From: Paracoccus sp. SCSIO 75233 | Lineage (GTDB): Bacteria > Pseudomonadota > Alphaproteobacteria > Rhodobacterales > Rhodobacteraceae | Direction: 5' to 3' | Assembly: GCF_027912675.1 (NCBI RefSeq) | Contig: NZ_CP115757.1 | Coordinates: 1,612,001 to 1,676,000, forward strand | Length of the DNA stretch: 64,000 nucleotides | In this document: positions 1 through 8,633 of the stretch, one piece after another | Numbering within the stretch: the first letter of the stretch is position 1 | Layout of the letters: each line of letters starts with the position of its first letter | Notes under the pieces: generated by a model | What the model saw: the letters and a program-made list of their open reading frames with translations, nothing else | What the model was told of the DNA's origin: nothing | Databases searched by the model: none | Position numbers and translations under genes: made by a program

Positions 1-142
1 CCCATGTCCGCCGCCCCATGATCAGCGCGCCGCCAAGGGTCTCCCGCTTGAAGAACGCCAAGTCTTCGGGGATGTGCCACGGAATATTCCCGTCCCGGCC
101 AATCGCCCCGTTCCGGTCGCGCGCGACGATCAGGCTGAGCAT
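1..142 (-). CDS. folA: Dihydrofolate reductase, N-terminal part (cut by window edge)
   Basis: Reduces dihydrofolate to tetrahydrofolate with NADPH and so regenerates the cofactor oxidised by ThyA. Only the first 47 codons lie in the window. They read as the classic DHFR start: [15 protein letters not shown], then [13 protein letters not shown] with the substrate-site W and D/E region, then [11 protein letters not shown] at the NADPH-binding start. The ATG (142-140) shares its A with the thyA stop (TGATG), so translation is probably coupled. The thyA-folA order is common. The C-terminal two thirds lie off the left edge. Confidence 0.93.
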   Translation of the reverse strand, partial: MLSLIVARDRNGAIGRDGNIPWHIPEDLAFFKRETLGGALIMGRRTW

Positions 143-975
143 CAGACCGCCACCGGGGCCTTGATCGCCGGGTCGGGATCGTAGTTCAGAAACTCGAAAT
201 CCTCATAACGGAAATCGAAGATGGAGCCGACCTCACGGGCGATCCGCAACTCCGGCAGCGGCTTGGGTTGGCGCGCAAGCTGGGTTTTCACCTGATCCAT
301 ATGGTTGGAATAGATATGCGCGTCCCCGATGGTATGGACGAAATCCCCCGCCTCGTAGCCGGTGACATGGGCCAGCATCGCCAGCAGCAGCGCGTAAGAT
401 GCGATATTGAACGGCACGCCGAGGAACATATCGGCCGACCGCTGATAAAGCTGGAGATGCATTTTCCGCCCGATGATCCGCACCTGCCAGAGCGTGTGGC
501 AGGGCGGCAGCGCCATATCCGGCACCTCGCCCGGGTTCCAGGCGGAGACGATCAGGCGGCGGCTGTCGGGGCTTTTGCGGATATTTTCCACCAGATCGGC
601 AATCTGATCGACGGAGCGGGCAAAGAACAGGGGGCGTCCGTCCCTGACCTCGCCACTCGGTTCAAGCGCCGGGAAACGCCGCCACTGATGGCCGTAGACG
701 GGACCGAGATCGCCGTTCTCATCCGCCCATTCATCCCAGATCGAGACCTTGTTGTCCTTCAGATAGCCGATATTCGTGTCCCCGGCGAGGAACCACAGCA
801 ATTCATGGATGATGGAGCGCAGATGCAGCTTCTTCGTCGTCACCAGCGGAAACCCGTCGGCCAGCGGATAGCGGCACTGCATCCCGAAATAGGACAGCGT
901 GCCGGTGCCGGTGCGGTCGGTCGAGTCTTCGCCATGTTCGAGGATCGTCCTCAGCGCATCGTGATATTGCTGCAT
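142..975 (-). CDS. thyA: Thymidylate synthase
   Basis: Methylates dUMP to dTMP using methylene-tetrahydrofolate and yields dihydrofolate. The protein has 277 residues, the usual bacterial length. The N-terminus carries the phosphate-binding RTGTGTLS segment (around residues 21-28). The catalytic cysteine is C159 in [10 protein letters not shown], and the folate-binding FNIASYALL stretch and C-terminal KAPVAV tail are present. An AGGACAGGGCC purine stretch precedes the ATG. The gene is translationally coupled to folA downstream, which recycles its product. Several long plus-strand open frames across it are shadows. Confidence 0.98.
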   Translation of the reverse strand: MQQYHDALRTILEHGEDSTDRTGTGTLSYFGMQCRYPLADGFPLVTTKKLHLRSIIHELLWFLAGDTNIGYLKDNKVSIWDEWADENGDLGPVYGHQWRRFPALEPSGEVRDGRPLFFARSVDQIADLVENIRKSPDSRRLIVSAWNPGEVPDMALPPCHTLWQVRIIGRKMHLQLYQRSADMFLGVPFNIASYALLLAMLAHVTGYEAGDFVHTIGDAHIYSNHMDQVKTQLARQPKPLPELRIAREVGSIFDFRYEDFEFLNYDPDPAIKAPVAV

Positions 976-1099
976 GATCTGGCCCTGTCCTGTGCTTCTA
1001 TCTTCTTACCGTGCCGGTCTGCGGTTGCAACCTCGACCGGGATGGCGGAGTTTGCCTAGCTGAAACGACCACAGTTTTCCCGCGATGAAAGGATATTCC

Positions 1100-1528
1100 A
1101 TGCCGCTACGCTATCTGCATACGATGGTCCGGGTGAAGGATCTTGAGAAATCAATGGAATTCTACCGGCTTCTGGGGCTGGAGGAGACGCGCCGGATCGA
1201 GAATGAAAAGGGCCGGTTCTCGCTCATCTTCATGGCCCCTCCCGGTCAGGAGGAATGCCCGGTCGAACTGACCTATAACTGGGACGGCGATGACGGGCTG
1301 CCGTCGGACAGCCGCCATTTCGGTCATCTCGCCTACCGGGTCGATAATATCTACGAGGCTTGCCAGAAGCTGATGGATGCCGGCGTGACCATCAACCGCC
1401 CGCCGCGCGACGGTCACATGGCATTCGTGCGCAGCCCCGACAATATCTCGATCGAGTTGCTGCAGGAGGGCGAACACCTGCCCCCGCAGGAGCCCTGGGC
1501 CAGCATGGAAAATACCGGCCACTGGTAA
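1100..1528 (+). CDS. gloA: Lactoylglutathione lyase (glyoxalase I)
   Basis: Isomerises the hemithioacetal of methylglyoxal and glutathione to S-lactoylglutathione in the cytoplasm. The 142-residue protein is a single VOC-fold domain. The expected metal ligands are visible: His in YLHTMVRV, Glu in PVELTYNW, His in FGHLAYRV and Glu in ISIELLQ. The GLEETRRIENEKGRFSLIFM stretch is typical of GloA. An ATG lies 15 bases upstream at 1085, but AAGGA sits 7 bases before the ATG at 1100 and the family begins at MPLRYLHT. A terminator follows, so it is probably monocistronic. Confidence 0.95.
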   Translation: MPLRYLHTMVRVKDLEKSMEFYRLLGLEETRRIENEKGRFSLIFMAPPGQEECPVELTYNWDGDDGLPSDSRHFGHLAYRVDNIYEACQKLMDAGVTINRPPRDGHMAFVRSPDNISIELLQEGEHLPPQEPWASMENTGHW

Positions 1529-1554
1529 GGCGGTTTCGCCACGACAGGCAACGA

Positions 1555-1593
1555 AACCCGACCGCGCCGGTTCATGCTGCGGCCGGGTTTTTC
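1555..1593 (+). terminator. Rho-independent terminator after gloA
   Basis: An 11-bp stem (1555-1565 with 1579-1589, one A/C mismatch) closes a 13-base loop and runs into a T-tract at 1588-1592. It lies 27 bases after the gloA stop and just before the end of the convergent MarR gene. Confidence 0.65.
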
Positions 1594-1603
1594 GTCAGCG
1601 ATG

Positions 1604-2104
1604 TCAGTAGATATACCGGATCTGTTCGGTCCAGTAGCGTTCGACCCGCTGCCATTGACGGTTCACCCGGTCCAGCGGCGGATCGTCCAGCACCCCGCCC
1701 ATCGACAGCGCCTCTGCATGGCGGGCGAAGAGCTGCCGGATCACCGCCCGCATCTCCTGCCCTTCCGGGGTCAGCCGCACGCGGATGGCGCGCCGGTCCT
1801 GATCGCTGCGCTCATGATGGACATAGCCCATCGTGACGAGCTTCTTCAGGTTATAAGACACGTTGGAACCCTGATACATGCCGCGCGATCGCAACTCCCC
1901 CGCGGACACCTCCGCCTCGCCCAGATGGTAGAGCAGCAACCCCTGCACCGGGGTCAGGTCGCATTTTCCCACACGTTCAAACTCGTCCTTGACCAGATCG
2001 AGCATCAGCCGGTGCAACCGCTCCAGCAATTGCAGCGACTGGAAATAAGCATCGGTCTGATCGCGCTCCATCTCGCGATCCGCTATGGGCATAAGAGCTT
2101 TCAT
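1604..2104 (-). CDS. MarR-family winged-helix transcriptional regulator
   Basis: DNA-binding repressor or activator of 166 residues. The N-terminal helix (LERLHRLMLDLVKDEFER) leads into a winged helix. The segment CDLTPVQGLLLYHLGEAEVSAGELRSRGMYQGSNVSYNLKKLVTMGYV holds the recognition helix, followed by the wing HERSDQDRRAIRVRLTPEGQEM. The GSNVSYNLKKLV recognition helix resembles the LdtR/PetP-like branch of alphaproteobacterial MarR proteins (resemblance from memory). The open frame extends upstream to 2212, but the ATG at 2104 has AAGGGG eight bases before it, and the extra upstream residues look unlike MarR sequence. The ligand and targets cannot be read from the context. Confidence 0.88.
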   Translation of the reverse strand: MKALMPIADREMERDQTDAYFQSLQLLERLHRLMLDLVKDEFERVGKCDLTPVQGLLLYHLGEAEVSAGELRSRGMYQGSNVSYNLKKLVTMGYVHHERSDQDRRAIRVRLTPEGQEMRAVIRQLFARHAEALSMGGVLDDPPLDRVNRQWQRVERYWTEQIRYIY

Positions 2105-2156
2105 GTCATCATCCCCTTGGTTAGGAGGACGATGACCGCGAAAGCCGAATTTCGGG

Positions 2157-2480
2157 TTAACTCCGCCGTGAATCCAGCGGTTTATTGTTAAAATGCTCGC
2201 TATCTTCGGCAAAATGCCCGAAGGCGGCGGCGGCGATCACGTCCAGCACCGCCGAAATCTCCGCCGGGCCTTCGCTGTCGCCGCGCGAGCGGGCGACGAT
2301 CCAGCGATAAAGATCCTGATCGTTCTCGCCCATCACCTGCTCATACTGGGCCATCAACTCGTCCGGCAGATCGGCCAGCTTCCTGTCCGCGAACGGGCCA
2401 AGGATCAGGTCCATTTCCTTCATCCCGCGCCGCCAGCTTCGCATCCGCAGCCGTTTCAGACGGGTTTCCTGAGTTTCCAT
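2157..2480 (-). CDS. sdhE: Succinate dehydrogenase assembly factor (SdhE/DUF339 family)
   Basis: Small cytosolic factor that promotes covalent flavinylation of succinate dehydrogenase (family knowledge). The product is 107 residues, slightly long because of an extra C-terminal stretch after the core. The diagnostic RGxxE motif appears in SWRRGMKEMD, followed by the DLPDELMAQYEQVMGENDQDLYRWIV segment typical of DUF339. The open frame runs upstream to 2720 inside the aminotransferase gene, but homology begins at METQETRLKRL (2480). It is divergent from aspartate aminotransferase, with 70 bases between the two start codons. Confidence 0.93.
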   Translation of the reverse strand: METQETRLKRLRMRSWRRGMKEMDLILGPFADRKLADLPDELMAQYEQVMGENDQDLYRWIVARSRGDSEGPAEISAVLDVIAAAAFGHFAEDSEHFNNKPLDSRRS

Positions 2481-2520
2481 GACGTGCCTCGCTTGTCGCC
2501 GGTCCGCGCGCAACCTATGA

Positions 2521-3753
<1,233 letters not shown>

Positions 3754-3760
3754 CGATGGA

Positions 3761-3793
3761 AAGCGGCCCGCGATGAACGGGCCGCCGCTTTTA
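3761..3793 (+). terminator. Terminator after aspartate aminotransferase
   Basis: AAGCGG pairs with CCGCTT and CCCG with CGGG, with a 3-base bulge on the 3' arm, followed by TTTT. It overlaps the last codon of the convergent DUF1127-like gene. Confidence 0.6.
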
Positions 3794-4051
3794 CCAGTAA
3801 AGTGAGCTTTGCGCCGATCCGGGTTTCTCATCGGTGACGAAGCTGCGCCCCGATGGCCGGTGCCGTGTAACCGGCGCGCCACCATCCAGCCCCACATCCC
3901 AGCGGAGATGCTCAGGCACCGCGCCCGCGCTTTTGCGGCAGATCCGCTTCTGGTGGCGTGCCTCGCTCCACGCCGCGAGGCGGTTCAGCATCCGGGCCAG
4001 CGGCGATCCGAGGTCGCAGCCTGCACGTTGTTCAATCGGCATGATCGTCAT
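3791..4051 (-). CDS. Small DUF1127-like protein with C-terminal extension
   Basis: Hypothetical protein of 86 residues. The segment LNRLAAWSEARHQKRICRKSAGAVPEHLRWDVGLDGG resembles the DUF1127 core (basic helix, then a turn like LPDHLLRDIGL). DUF1127 proteins are small Arg-rich proteins that have been linked to RNA turnover and phosphate responses in some alphaproteobacteria. A strong AAGGAGG lies 6 bases before the ATG at 4051, which decides the start. It is divergent from the GcvA-type regulator at 4261. The roughly 30-residue tail after the core is unusual, so assignment to the family is tentative. Confidence 0.7.
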   Translation of the reverse strand: MTIMPIEQRAGCDLGSPLARMLNRLAAWSEARHQKRICRKSAGAVPEHLRWDVGLDGGAPVTRHRPSGRSFVTDEKPGSAQSSLYW

Positions 4052-4182
4052 CCTCAACCTCCTTCATTCAGTGACACGTTCACACTCACCCTCATAAAGC
4101 GGGCTTCTGCCGCCAGAGGCGCGGGAACGGGCGTTTCATTTTTCATGTCAGCGTCAGGGGCGGCGTTTGCGGCGGCTCTGCT

Positions 4183-4210
4183 TTGCTGCATGGGGAAAGA
4201 ATGCTACGCT
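4183..4210 (+). promoter_or_regulatory. Candidate sigma70 promoter for the LysR gene
   Basis: TTGCTG (4183-4188), a 16-base spacer and TACGCT (4205-4210) lie about 50 bases before the LysR start. This is a match by eye only. Confidence 0.35.
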
Positions 4211-4260
4211 GCGCCTCCGAAAGCCAACAAAACGCCGGCAAGCGCACATAAGGACAGCTT

Positions 4261-5172
4261 ATGGACATCCCGCCCCTCGCCGCCTTGCGCGTGTTCGACG
4301 CCGCCAGCCGACAGCTCAGCTTTACGCAGGCGGCGGAAACGCTCGGCATGACGCAGGCGGCGGTCAGCTATCAGATCAAGCTGCTGGAGGAACGGTTGGG
4401 CGGGCAGCTTTTCCTGCGCAACCCGAAAGGGCTGGAACTGACAGAGATGGGCCGCCGCTATGCCGGACCGACGGCGGAGGCGTTTGCGCTTCTGCGCGAC
4501 ACCTATGCCGGTCAGAACGGCCAGCAGGAAACGCTGGCGATCTCCACCATGATGACCGTCGCGGGCAACTGGCTGTCACACCGGCTGGGACGGTTCCAGA
4601 TGGCGCATGCGAATCTGGCCGTTCGGCTGGACACGAATGACAAGCTGGTCGATTTCAACCGTCAGGACATCGACGTCGCCATCCGCAAGGGGCGTGGATC
4701 ATGGGATGGAATGGTCAGTCACAAACTGTTCGAGGCCAGGCTGACGCCGATGTATTCCCCGGCTCTGGTCGAGAAATACGGCCCCGCCACCCGGCCCGAA
4801 GATGTGGTCGACCTGCCGTGGCTGAACAACCATGACAAGAACTGGGATGCGTGGCTTGTCCTTGCCGGGGTCGATGAACTGTCCTGCGCGCCCACAAGAC
4901 GGTTCGAGATGGACAGCCAGCTTCAACTCAGCCGCGCGGCGATTGCCGGGGAAGGGATCGCGCTGCTCGACCCGCGTTTCTTCCGCAGCGAGTTGACGAC
5001 GGGGGCACTGATCCAGCCCTTCGATCTGTGCTGGCAGGATGATCTGGCCTATTGGGTGGTCTACCCTCATGCGCGCCGCAACCGCCCGATGATCAAGTCG
5101 TTCCTGCGCTTCGTGCTGAACGAGGCGGCAGCGGAGGACGCGGCGAACATGCCGCAACAGGGCGCGGCATAG
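4261..5172 (+). CDS. LysR-family regulator (GcvA-like)
   Basis: Transcription factor of 303 residues. The N-terminal winged helix (residues about 4-63: LAALRVFDAASRQLSFTQAAETLGMTQAAVSYQIKLLEERLG) is the GcvA/AmpR type. It is followed by a periplasmic-binding-like effector domain, beginning LAISTMMTVAGNWLSHRLGRFQ and including RQDIDVAIRKGRG and GIALLDPRFFRSEL. An AGGACAG purine stretch precedes the ATG. The divergent partner is the DUF1127-like gene, a pairing that may indicate regulation of that neighbour (inference). The ligand is unknown. Confidence 0.92.
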   Translation: MDIPPLAALRVFDAASRQLSFTQAAETLGMTQAAVSYQIKLLEERLGGQLFLRNPKGLELTEMGRRYAGPTAEAFALLRDTYAGQNGQQETLAISTMMTVAGNWLSHRLGRFQMAHANLAVRLDTNDKLVDFNRQDIDVAIRKGRGSWDGMVSHKLFEARLTPMYSPALVEKYGPATRPEDVVDLPWLNNHDKNWDAWLVLAGVDELSCAPTRRFEMDSQLQLSRAAIAGEGIALLDPRFFRSELTTGALIQPFDLCWQDDLAYWVVYPHARRNRPMIKSFLRFVLNEAAAEDAANMPQQGAA

Positions 5173-5180
5173 GCCCGGCG

Positions 5181-5357
5181 TCAGCCCTTGCCACCCCGCG
5201 TCGTCTGGTGGTTCTGGTCATCCGCCCTGCCCGGTTTGACCCCAAGGTGACAGGGGATCTTGAAGCGGCGGTTCTTCTCCGCCCGCCGCTTCGACCAGCG
5301 GTCGAACCAGGCCGCGAAACGGCCCGGCCCGCGCTTACAATGCGGTCCAGCCGCCAT
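5181..5357 (-). CDS. Possible small basic protein (58 aa), overlapping the bdhA end
   Basis: Unrecognised open frame of 58 codons. Its ATG lies inside the last codons of bdhA in another frame and it ends at a TGA at 5183-5181. The middle is strikingly basic and amphipathic (RFAAWFDRWSKRRAEKNRRF), followed by KIPCHLGVKPGR. It fills the whole gap between bdhA and the convergent LysR gene. No clear ribosome binding site is visible, so it may be expressed by coupling to bdhA or not at all. It could also be the decayed 3' end of a longer gene. Confidence 0.35.
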   Translation of the reverse strand: MAAGPHCKRGPGRFAAWFDRWSKRRAEKNRRFKIPCHLGVKPGRADDQNHQTTRGGKG

Positions 5358-6117
5358 CGACGCTGATCGTCGTGCCGGTGATCTGGGCCGCCGCGTCGCT
5401 GCACAGGAAAATCGCCGTGCCGCCCATCTGTTCGACCGTGGCGAATTCCTTCGACGGCTGACGCTCCAGCAGGACGTTCTTCACCACGTCCTCGCGCGAC
5501 ATATTGTATTCCTTCATCGTGTCCGGGATCTGCGCCTCGACCAGCGGGGTCAGCACATAGCCGGGGCAGATCGCGTTGGCGGTGATGGGTTCCTGCGCGG
5601 TTTCAAGCGCCGTCACCTTGGTCAGCCCGACGACACCGTGTTTTGCGGCGACATAGGCGGATTTGAACGGCGAGGCGGTCAGCCCGTGGGCAGAGGCGAT
5701 ATTGATGACCCGGCCCCAGCCGGATTTGCGCATCATCGGCAGCGCCGCCGCCGTGGTGTGAAAGGCGGAGGACAGGTTGATCGCAATGATCGCATCCCAT
5801 TTGCCTTGCGGGAATTCCGGGATCGGCGCGACATGCTGGATGCCGGCATTGTTGATCAGGATGTCGCAGGTCCCGGCCTTCTCGATTAGGGCACGGCACT
5901 GATCGGCCTTGGACATATCGGCCTGAATATAGCGCGCGGTGACGCCGAACTCCGCCCCGATTTCGTCGGCCAGCTTATGATCTGCCTCGTCATCGGTGTA
6001 GCTGTTCAGCACGACCGAGGCCCCGGCCTTCGCCAGTTCACGCGCGATGCCAAGCCCGATACCGGAGTTTGACCCCGTCACGACCGCCGTTTTACCATTC
6101 AGAACATTCTCGAACAT
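5335..6117 (-). CDS. bdhA: 3-hydroxybutyrate dehydrogenase
   Basis: Short-chain dehydrogenase that oxidises D-3-hydroxybutyrate to acetoacetate with NAD, the step that lets the cell use polyhydroxybutyrate breakdown products. The 260-residue protein has the Rossmann motif TGSNSGIGLG, NNAG at 89-92, and the catalytic residues S142, Y155 and K159. The stretches GIQHVAPIPEFPQGKWDAI and SAHGLTASPFKSAYVAAKHG are characteristic of the BDH subfamily rather than FabG. The frame is open to 6186, but GAGGGA precedes the ATG at 6117 and the family starts there. A terminator-like hairpin lies only 40 bases upstream of the start (see 6157-6230). Confidence 0.93.
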   Translation of the reverse strand: MFENVLNGKTAVVTGSNSGIGLGIARELAKAGASVVLNSYTDDEADHKLADEIGAEFGVTARYIQADMSKADQCRALIEKAGTCDILINNAGIQHVAPIPEFPQGKWDAIIAINLSSAFHTTAAALPMMRKSGWGRVINIASAHGLTASPFKSAYVAAKHGVVGLTKVTALETAQEPITANAICPGYVLTPLVEAQIPDTMKEYNMSREDVVKNVLLERQPSKEFATVEQMGGTAIFLCSDAAAQITGTTISVDGGWTAL

Positions 6118-6156
6118 AGGGAATCCCTCACCTTGTTTCCGCCGGGACCGGAACAC

Positions 6157-6184
6157 AAAAAAAGCGCCCGCACAAGGCGGGCGC
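6157..6184 (-). terminator. Strong rho-independent terminator upstream of bdhA
   Basis: A perfect 8-bp GC stem (6164-6171 with 6177-6184), a 5-base loop, then seven U residues when read on the minus strand (6163-6157). It points toward bdhA and ends 40 bases before its ATG, so it cannot be the end of any annotated coding gene. Confidence 0.85.
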
Positions 6185-6230
6185 AAGTCATGAGGCAGGT
6201 TTCATACAGGCAAGAAACCTATCGAGCAGT
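6157..6230 (-). ncRNA. Candidate small RNA (about 74 nt) or bdhA leader attenuator
   Basis: The unit has all the parts of a free-standing bacterial sRNA. A consensus-like promoter (6237-6265) predicts a start near 6230. A first stem-loop pairs AGGTTTC with GAAACCT (arms 6197-6203 and 6214-6220) around a 10-base loop, a short linker follows, and the terminator hairpin ends in U7 at 6157. No open frame of note lies within it. It could instead be a conditional terminator in the bdhA 5' leader, since bdhA begins 40 bases downstream on the same strand. No Rfam family is recognised by eye. Confidence 0.6.
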
Positions 6231-6236
6231 AAGTCA

Positions 6237-6265
6237 TATATAGGCGAAACCGCGCGTGAGTCCAA
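6237..6265 (-). promoter_or_regulatory. Sigma70 promoter of the sRNA/bdhA leader
   Basis: On the minus strand TTGGAC (6265-6260), exactly 17 bases, then TATATA (6242-6237). This is the best consensus promoter noticed in the window. Confidence 0.7.
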
Positions 6266-6274
6266 GGCTGTTGT

Positions 6275-6303
6275 TTGTCAGGGCAAAGTCGGTCGGCTAG
6301 TCT
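6275..6303 (+). promoter_or_regulatory. Candidate promoter of the peptide-binding protein gene
   Basis: TTGTCA (6275-6280), 17 bases, TAGTCT (6298-6303), about 40 bases before the ATG at 6350. It is back-to-back with the sRNA promoter at 6237-6265. Confidence 0.45.
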
Positions 6304-6349
6304 GCGGCTTGAAATTACTGGCCTTTGCCGCAGGGGAGCTCACGCAAAG

Positions 6350-8224
6350 ATGCGAATCTTCAAGAATCCTAACGAATCCTGGATCAGAACCGCTTTTTTC
6401 GCCGGTCTGGTGAGCTTTGCAACTGTTGCAGCGATGCCGCTGACAACCCTCGCTGAACCGTCCCACGCTATTGCAATGTATGGCGAACCCGCCCTGCCGG
6501 ATGGTTTCACCGCCCTGCCATACGCCAACCCCGACGCCCCGAAAGGGGGGGCGATTCGGCTGGGTGAATCGGGCAGTTTCGATTCGCTTAAACCGTGGGT
6601 GCTGCGCGGCAACCCGGCCTGGCCGATCTTCACCATGCCCGGTGTGCTGGCCGAAACGCTTATGCTGCGCTCGATGGATGAGCCGTTTACGCTTTATGGC
6701 CTGCTGGCCGAATCTGTCGAGACTGATCCCGAACGGACATGGGTCGAATTCACCCTGCGTCCGGAGGCAAAATTCTCCGACGGCACCCCGGTCACGGTCG
6801 AGGATGTGATGTGGTCCTATGAGATCCTCGGCACGCAGGGCCATCCCCGTTATCGCGGCGCATGGTCCAAGGTCGAGAAGATGGAACAGACCGGCGAGAA
6901 CAAAATCCGCTTTACATTCAATGTCGAAGACCGCGAACTTGCCATGCTGATGGGCATGCGCCCGATCCTGAAGAAAGCGCAGTGGGAGGGGCAGGACTTT
7001 GCCAATCCCGGACTTGAAGTTCCGATCGGCTCCGGCCCCTATGTCATCGAAAATGTCGATCCCGGCCGCAGCTTTACCTTCCGCCGCAACCCCGATTGGT
7101 GGGGCGCGGATCTGCCGGTCAATCAGGGGCTGCATAATTTCGATCAGGTGATCTACGAATATTTTGGCGACAGCAACGCCATGTCCGAAGCCTTCCGCGC
7201 CGGAGATATCGACGTCTGGCGCGAGCTTGATCCTAACCGCTGGGAAAACGATTATGACTTCGCCCGCGCCACCTCCGGCGAGGTGGTGAAATCCGAAATT
7301 CCGAACGAGCGCCCCTCCGGCATTATGGGGCTGGTGATGAACACGCGGAACCCGATCTTTCAGGACTGGCGCGTCCGTCAGGCGATGATCGAGGCATTCA
7401 ACTGGCAGTTCATCAACGCCACGCTGTCGAACGGCGCGGAAACCCGCATCTCCTCCTATTTCGCGAATTCCGATCTGGCGATGATCCCCGGCACACCCGC
7501 CGAAGGGCGCGTGCTGGAATTGCTGGAACCGTTCGTGGATGAGTTGCCCCCCGGCACCATCGAAGGCTACGCCCTGCCCGAAGGCTCCGCCCAGCCGATG
7601 GACCGCCGCGCCATGCGCAGCGCGACGAAGCTGCTGAACGAAGCCGGCTGGACGGTAGAGAACGGCGTGCTGACCAACGAGGCCGGTGAGAGCTTCACCT
7701 TTGAAATCCTGCTCAACCAGTCGGGCAGCGCCATGAGCAGCGCGACCGAGATGAAGCAGATCGCGGAGATCTATATCCAGTCGCTGCGCCAGCTTGGCAT
7801 GCAGCCCACCATCACCACGCTCGACAGCGCGCAATATATCGAGCGCACGAATAATTACAGCTTCGACATGACATGGTATGACCGCGCCCTGTCGCTGTCG
7901 CCGGGCAATGAACAGATGCTCTACTGGGGCTCTGACGGGGTGACACAGGACGGCACGCGGAACTTCATGGGCATGAACTCCCCCGCTGCCGAAGCCATGA
8001 TTGCGGAGATGCTGAATGCCGGATCGCGCGAGGATTTCATCGCCGCCGTGCGCGCCCTCGACCGCATCCTGACCGCCGGGCGCTATGTCATTCCCGCCGG
8101 ATATTCCCCGGTCAGCCGCCTTGCGCATGATGCGGCGCTGAAATATCCGGACGAAATCCCGGTCTATGGCGACTATCCCGGATTTCTTCCCGAAACCTGG
8201 TGGCGCGACAGCGGGTCGCAATAG
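6350..8224 (+). CDS. Peptide ABC transporter substrate-binding protein (family 5, YejA-like)
   Basis: Periplasmic solute-binding protein of 624 residues for oligopeptide-type ABC importers. A Sec signal peptide is visible (basic start MRIFKNPNESWIR, hydrophobic stretch to about residue 36, cut near the LAEPSHA region). SBP_bac_5 features follow: PDGFTALPYANPDAPKGG typical of YejA, GLLAESVETDPERTWVEFTLRPEAKFSDGTPVTVEDV, and YEYFGDSNAMSEAFRAGDIDVWRE. The length fits YejA rather than DppA. The start is placed at 6350, with GGGGAG 13 bases before it; the open frame runs further upstream. No permease or ATPase genes adjoin it, so this is an orphan binding protein here. Confidence 0.9.
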   Translation: MRIFKNPNESWIRTAFFAGLVSFATVAAMPLTTLAEPSHAIAMYGEPALPDGFTALPYANPDAPKGGAIRLGESGSFDSLKPWVLRGNPAWPIFTMPGVLAETLMLRSMDEPFTLYGLLAESVETDPERTWVEFTLRPEAKFSDGTPVTVEDVMWSYEILGTQGHPRYRGAWSKVEKMEQTGENKIRFTFNVEDRELAMLMGMRPILKKAQWEGQDFANPGLEVPIGSGPYVIENVDPGRSFTFRRNPDWWGADLPVNQGLHNFDQVIYEYFGDSNAMSEAFRAGDIDVWRELDPNRWENDYDFARATSGEVVKSEIPNERPSGIMGLVMNTRNPIFQDWRVRQAMIEAFNWQFINATLSNGAETRISSYFANSDLAMIPGTPAEGRVLELLEPFVDELPPGTIEGYALPEGSAQPMDRRAMRSATKLLNEAGWTVENGVLTNEAGESFTFEILLNQSGSAMSSATEMKQIAEIYIQSLRQLGMQPTITTLDSAQYIERTNNYSFDMTWYDRALSLSPGNEQMLYWGSDGVTQDGTRNFMGMNSPAAEAMIAEMLNAGSREDFIAAVRALDRILTAGRYVIPAGYSPVSRLAHDAALKYPDEIPVYGDYPGFLPETWWRDSGSQ

Positions 8225-8295
8225 GGAACCATCCGCACTTTCACGATGTTTCAGAACATAAATCCCGCACAACGCCTCATGGAAAGGAGTCGCGC

Positions 8296-8625
8296 ATGAA
8301 ATGGCATCACGTCGCCGAAAACTGGCCCGCTTTCTATGAGGCGATCATCGATAAATGGCCCGCCGCTGACGAGGCCGAGCTTGACGAAATCGACGGCGAT
8401 CAGCGCCGCTTCCTGCGCTACATCGCCGAAATCGAAGGCATGGAACGCGACGAAGCGCGCGAGGATATTCGCGAATGGCTGGCGGGCGAGATTCCCTCGG
8501 ACGTGGTCATGGACGAGATGCATGACGGCGTCTCGATCCGCAATTCGTCGAAATATGTCGGCGAGGGCGAGGACGAATATGACGACGACGCCCGGTTCGG
8601 CGATGACGATCAGGACGACGATTAA
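8296..8625 (+). CDS. Small acidic CsbD-like protein
   Basis: Hypothetical protein of 109 residues. The first 70 follow the CsbD/YjbJ spacing: W and F in ENWPAFYEAIIDKWP, an acidic ELDEIDGDQRRFLRYI block, then EGMERDEAREDIREWL. CsbD proteins are small stress-induced proteins of unknown mechanism. The C-terminal 25 residues are almost pure Asp/Glu (EGEDEYDDDARFGDDDQDDD). AAGGAG stands 6 bases before the ATG. It follows the binding-protein gene by about 70 bases on the same strand. The CsbD assignment rests on pattern only. Confidence 0.75.
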   Translation: MKWHHVAENWPAFYEAIIDKWPAADEAELDEIDGDQRRFLRYIAEIEGMERDEAREDIREWLAGEIPSDVVMDEMHDGVSIRNSSKYVGEGEDEYDDDARFGDDDQDDD

Positions 8626-8633
8626 GCCCGGGA

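Noticed and set aside
6278..8272. 664-codon open frame antisense to the peptide-binding protein gene
   Set aside because: Complement of a clear family 5 binding protein with a signal peptide; no motif in the antisense product.
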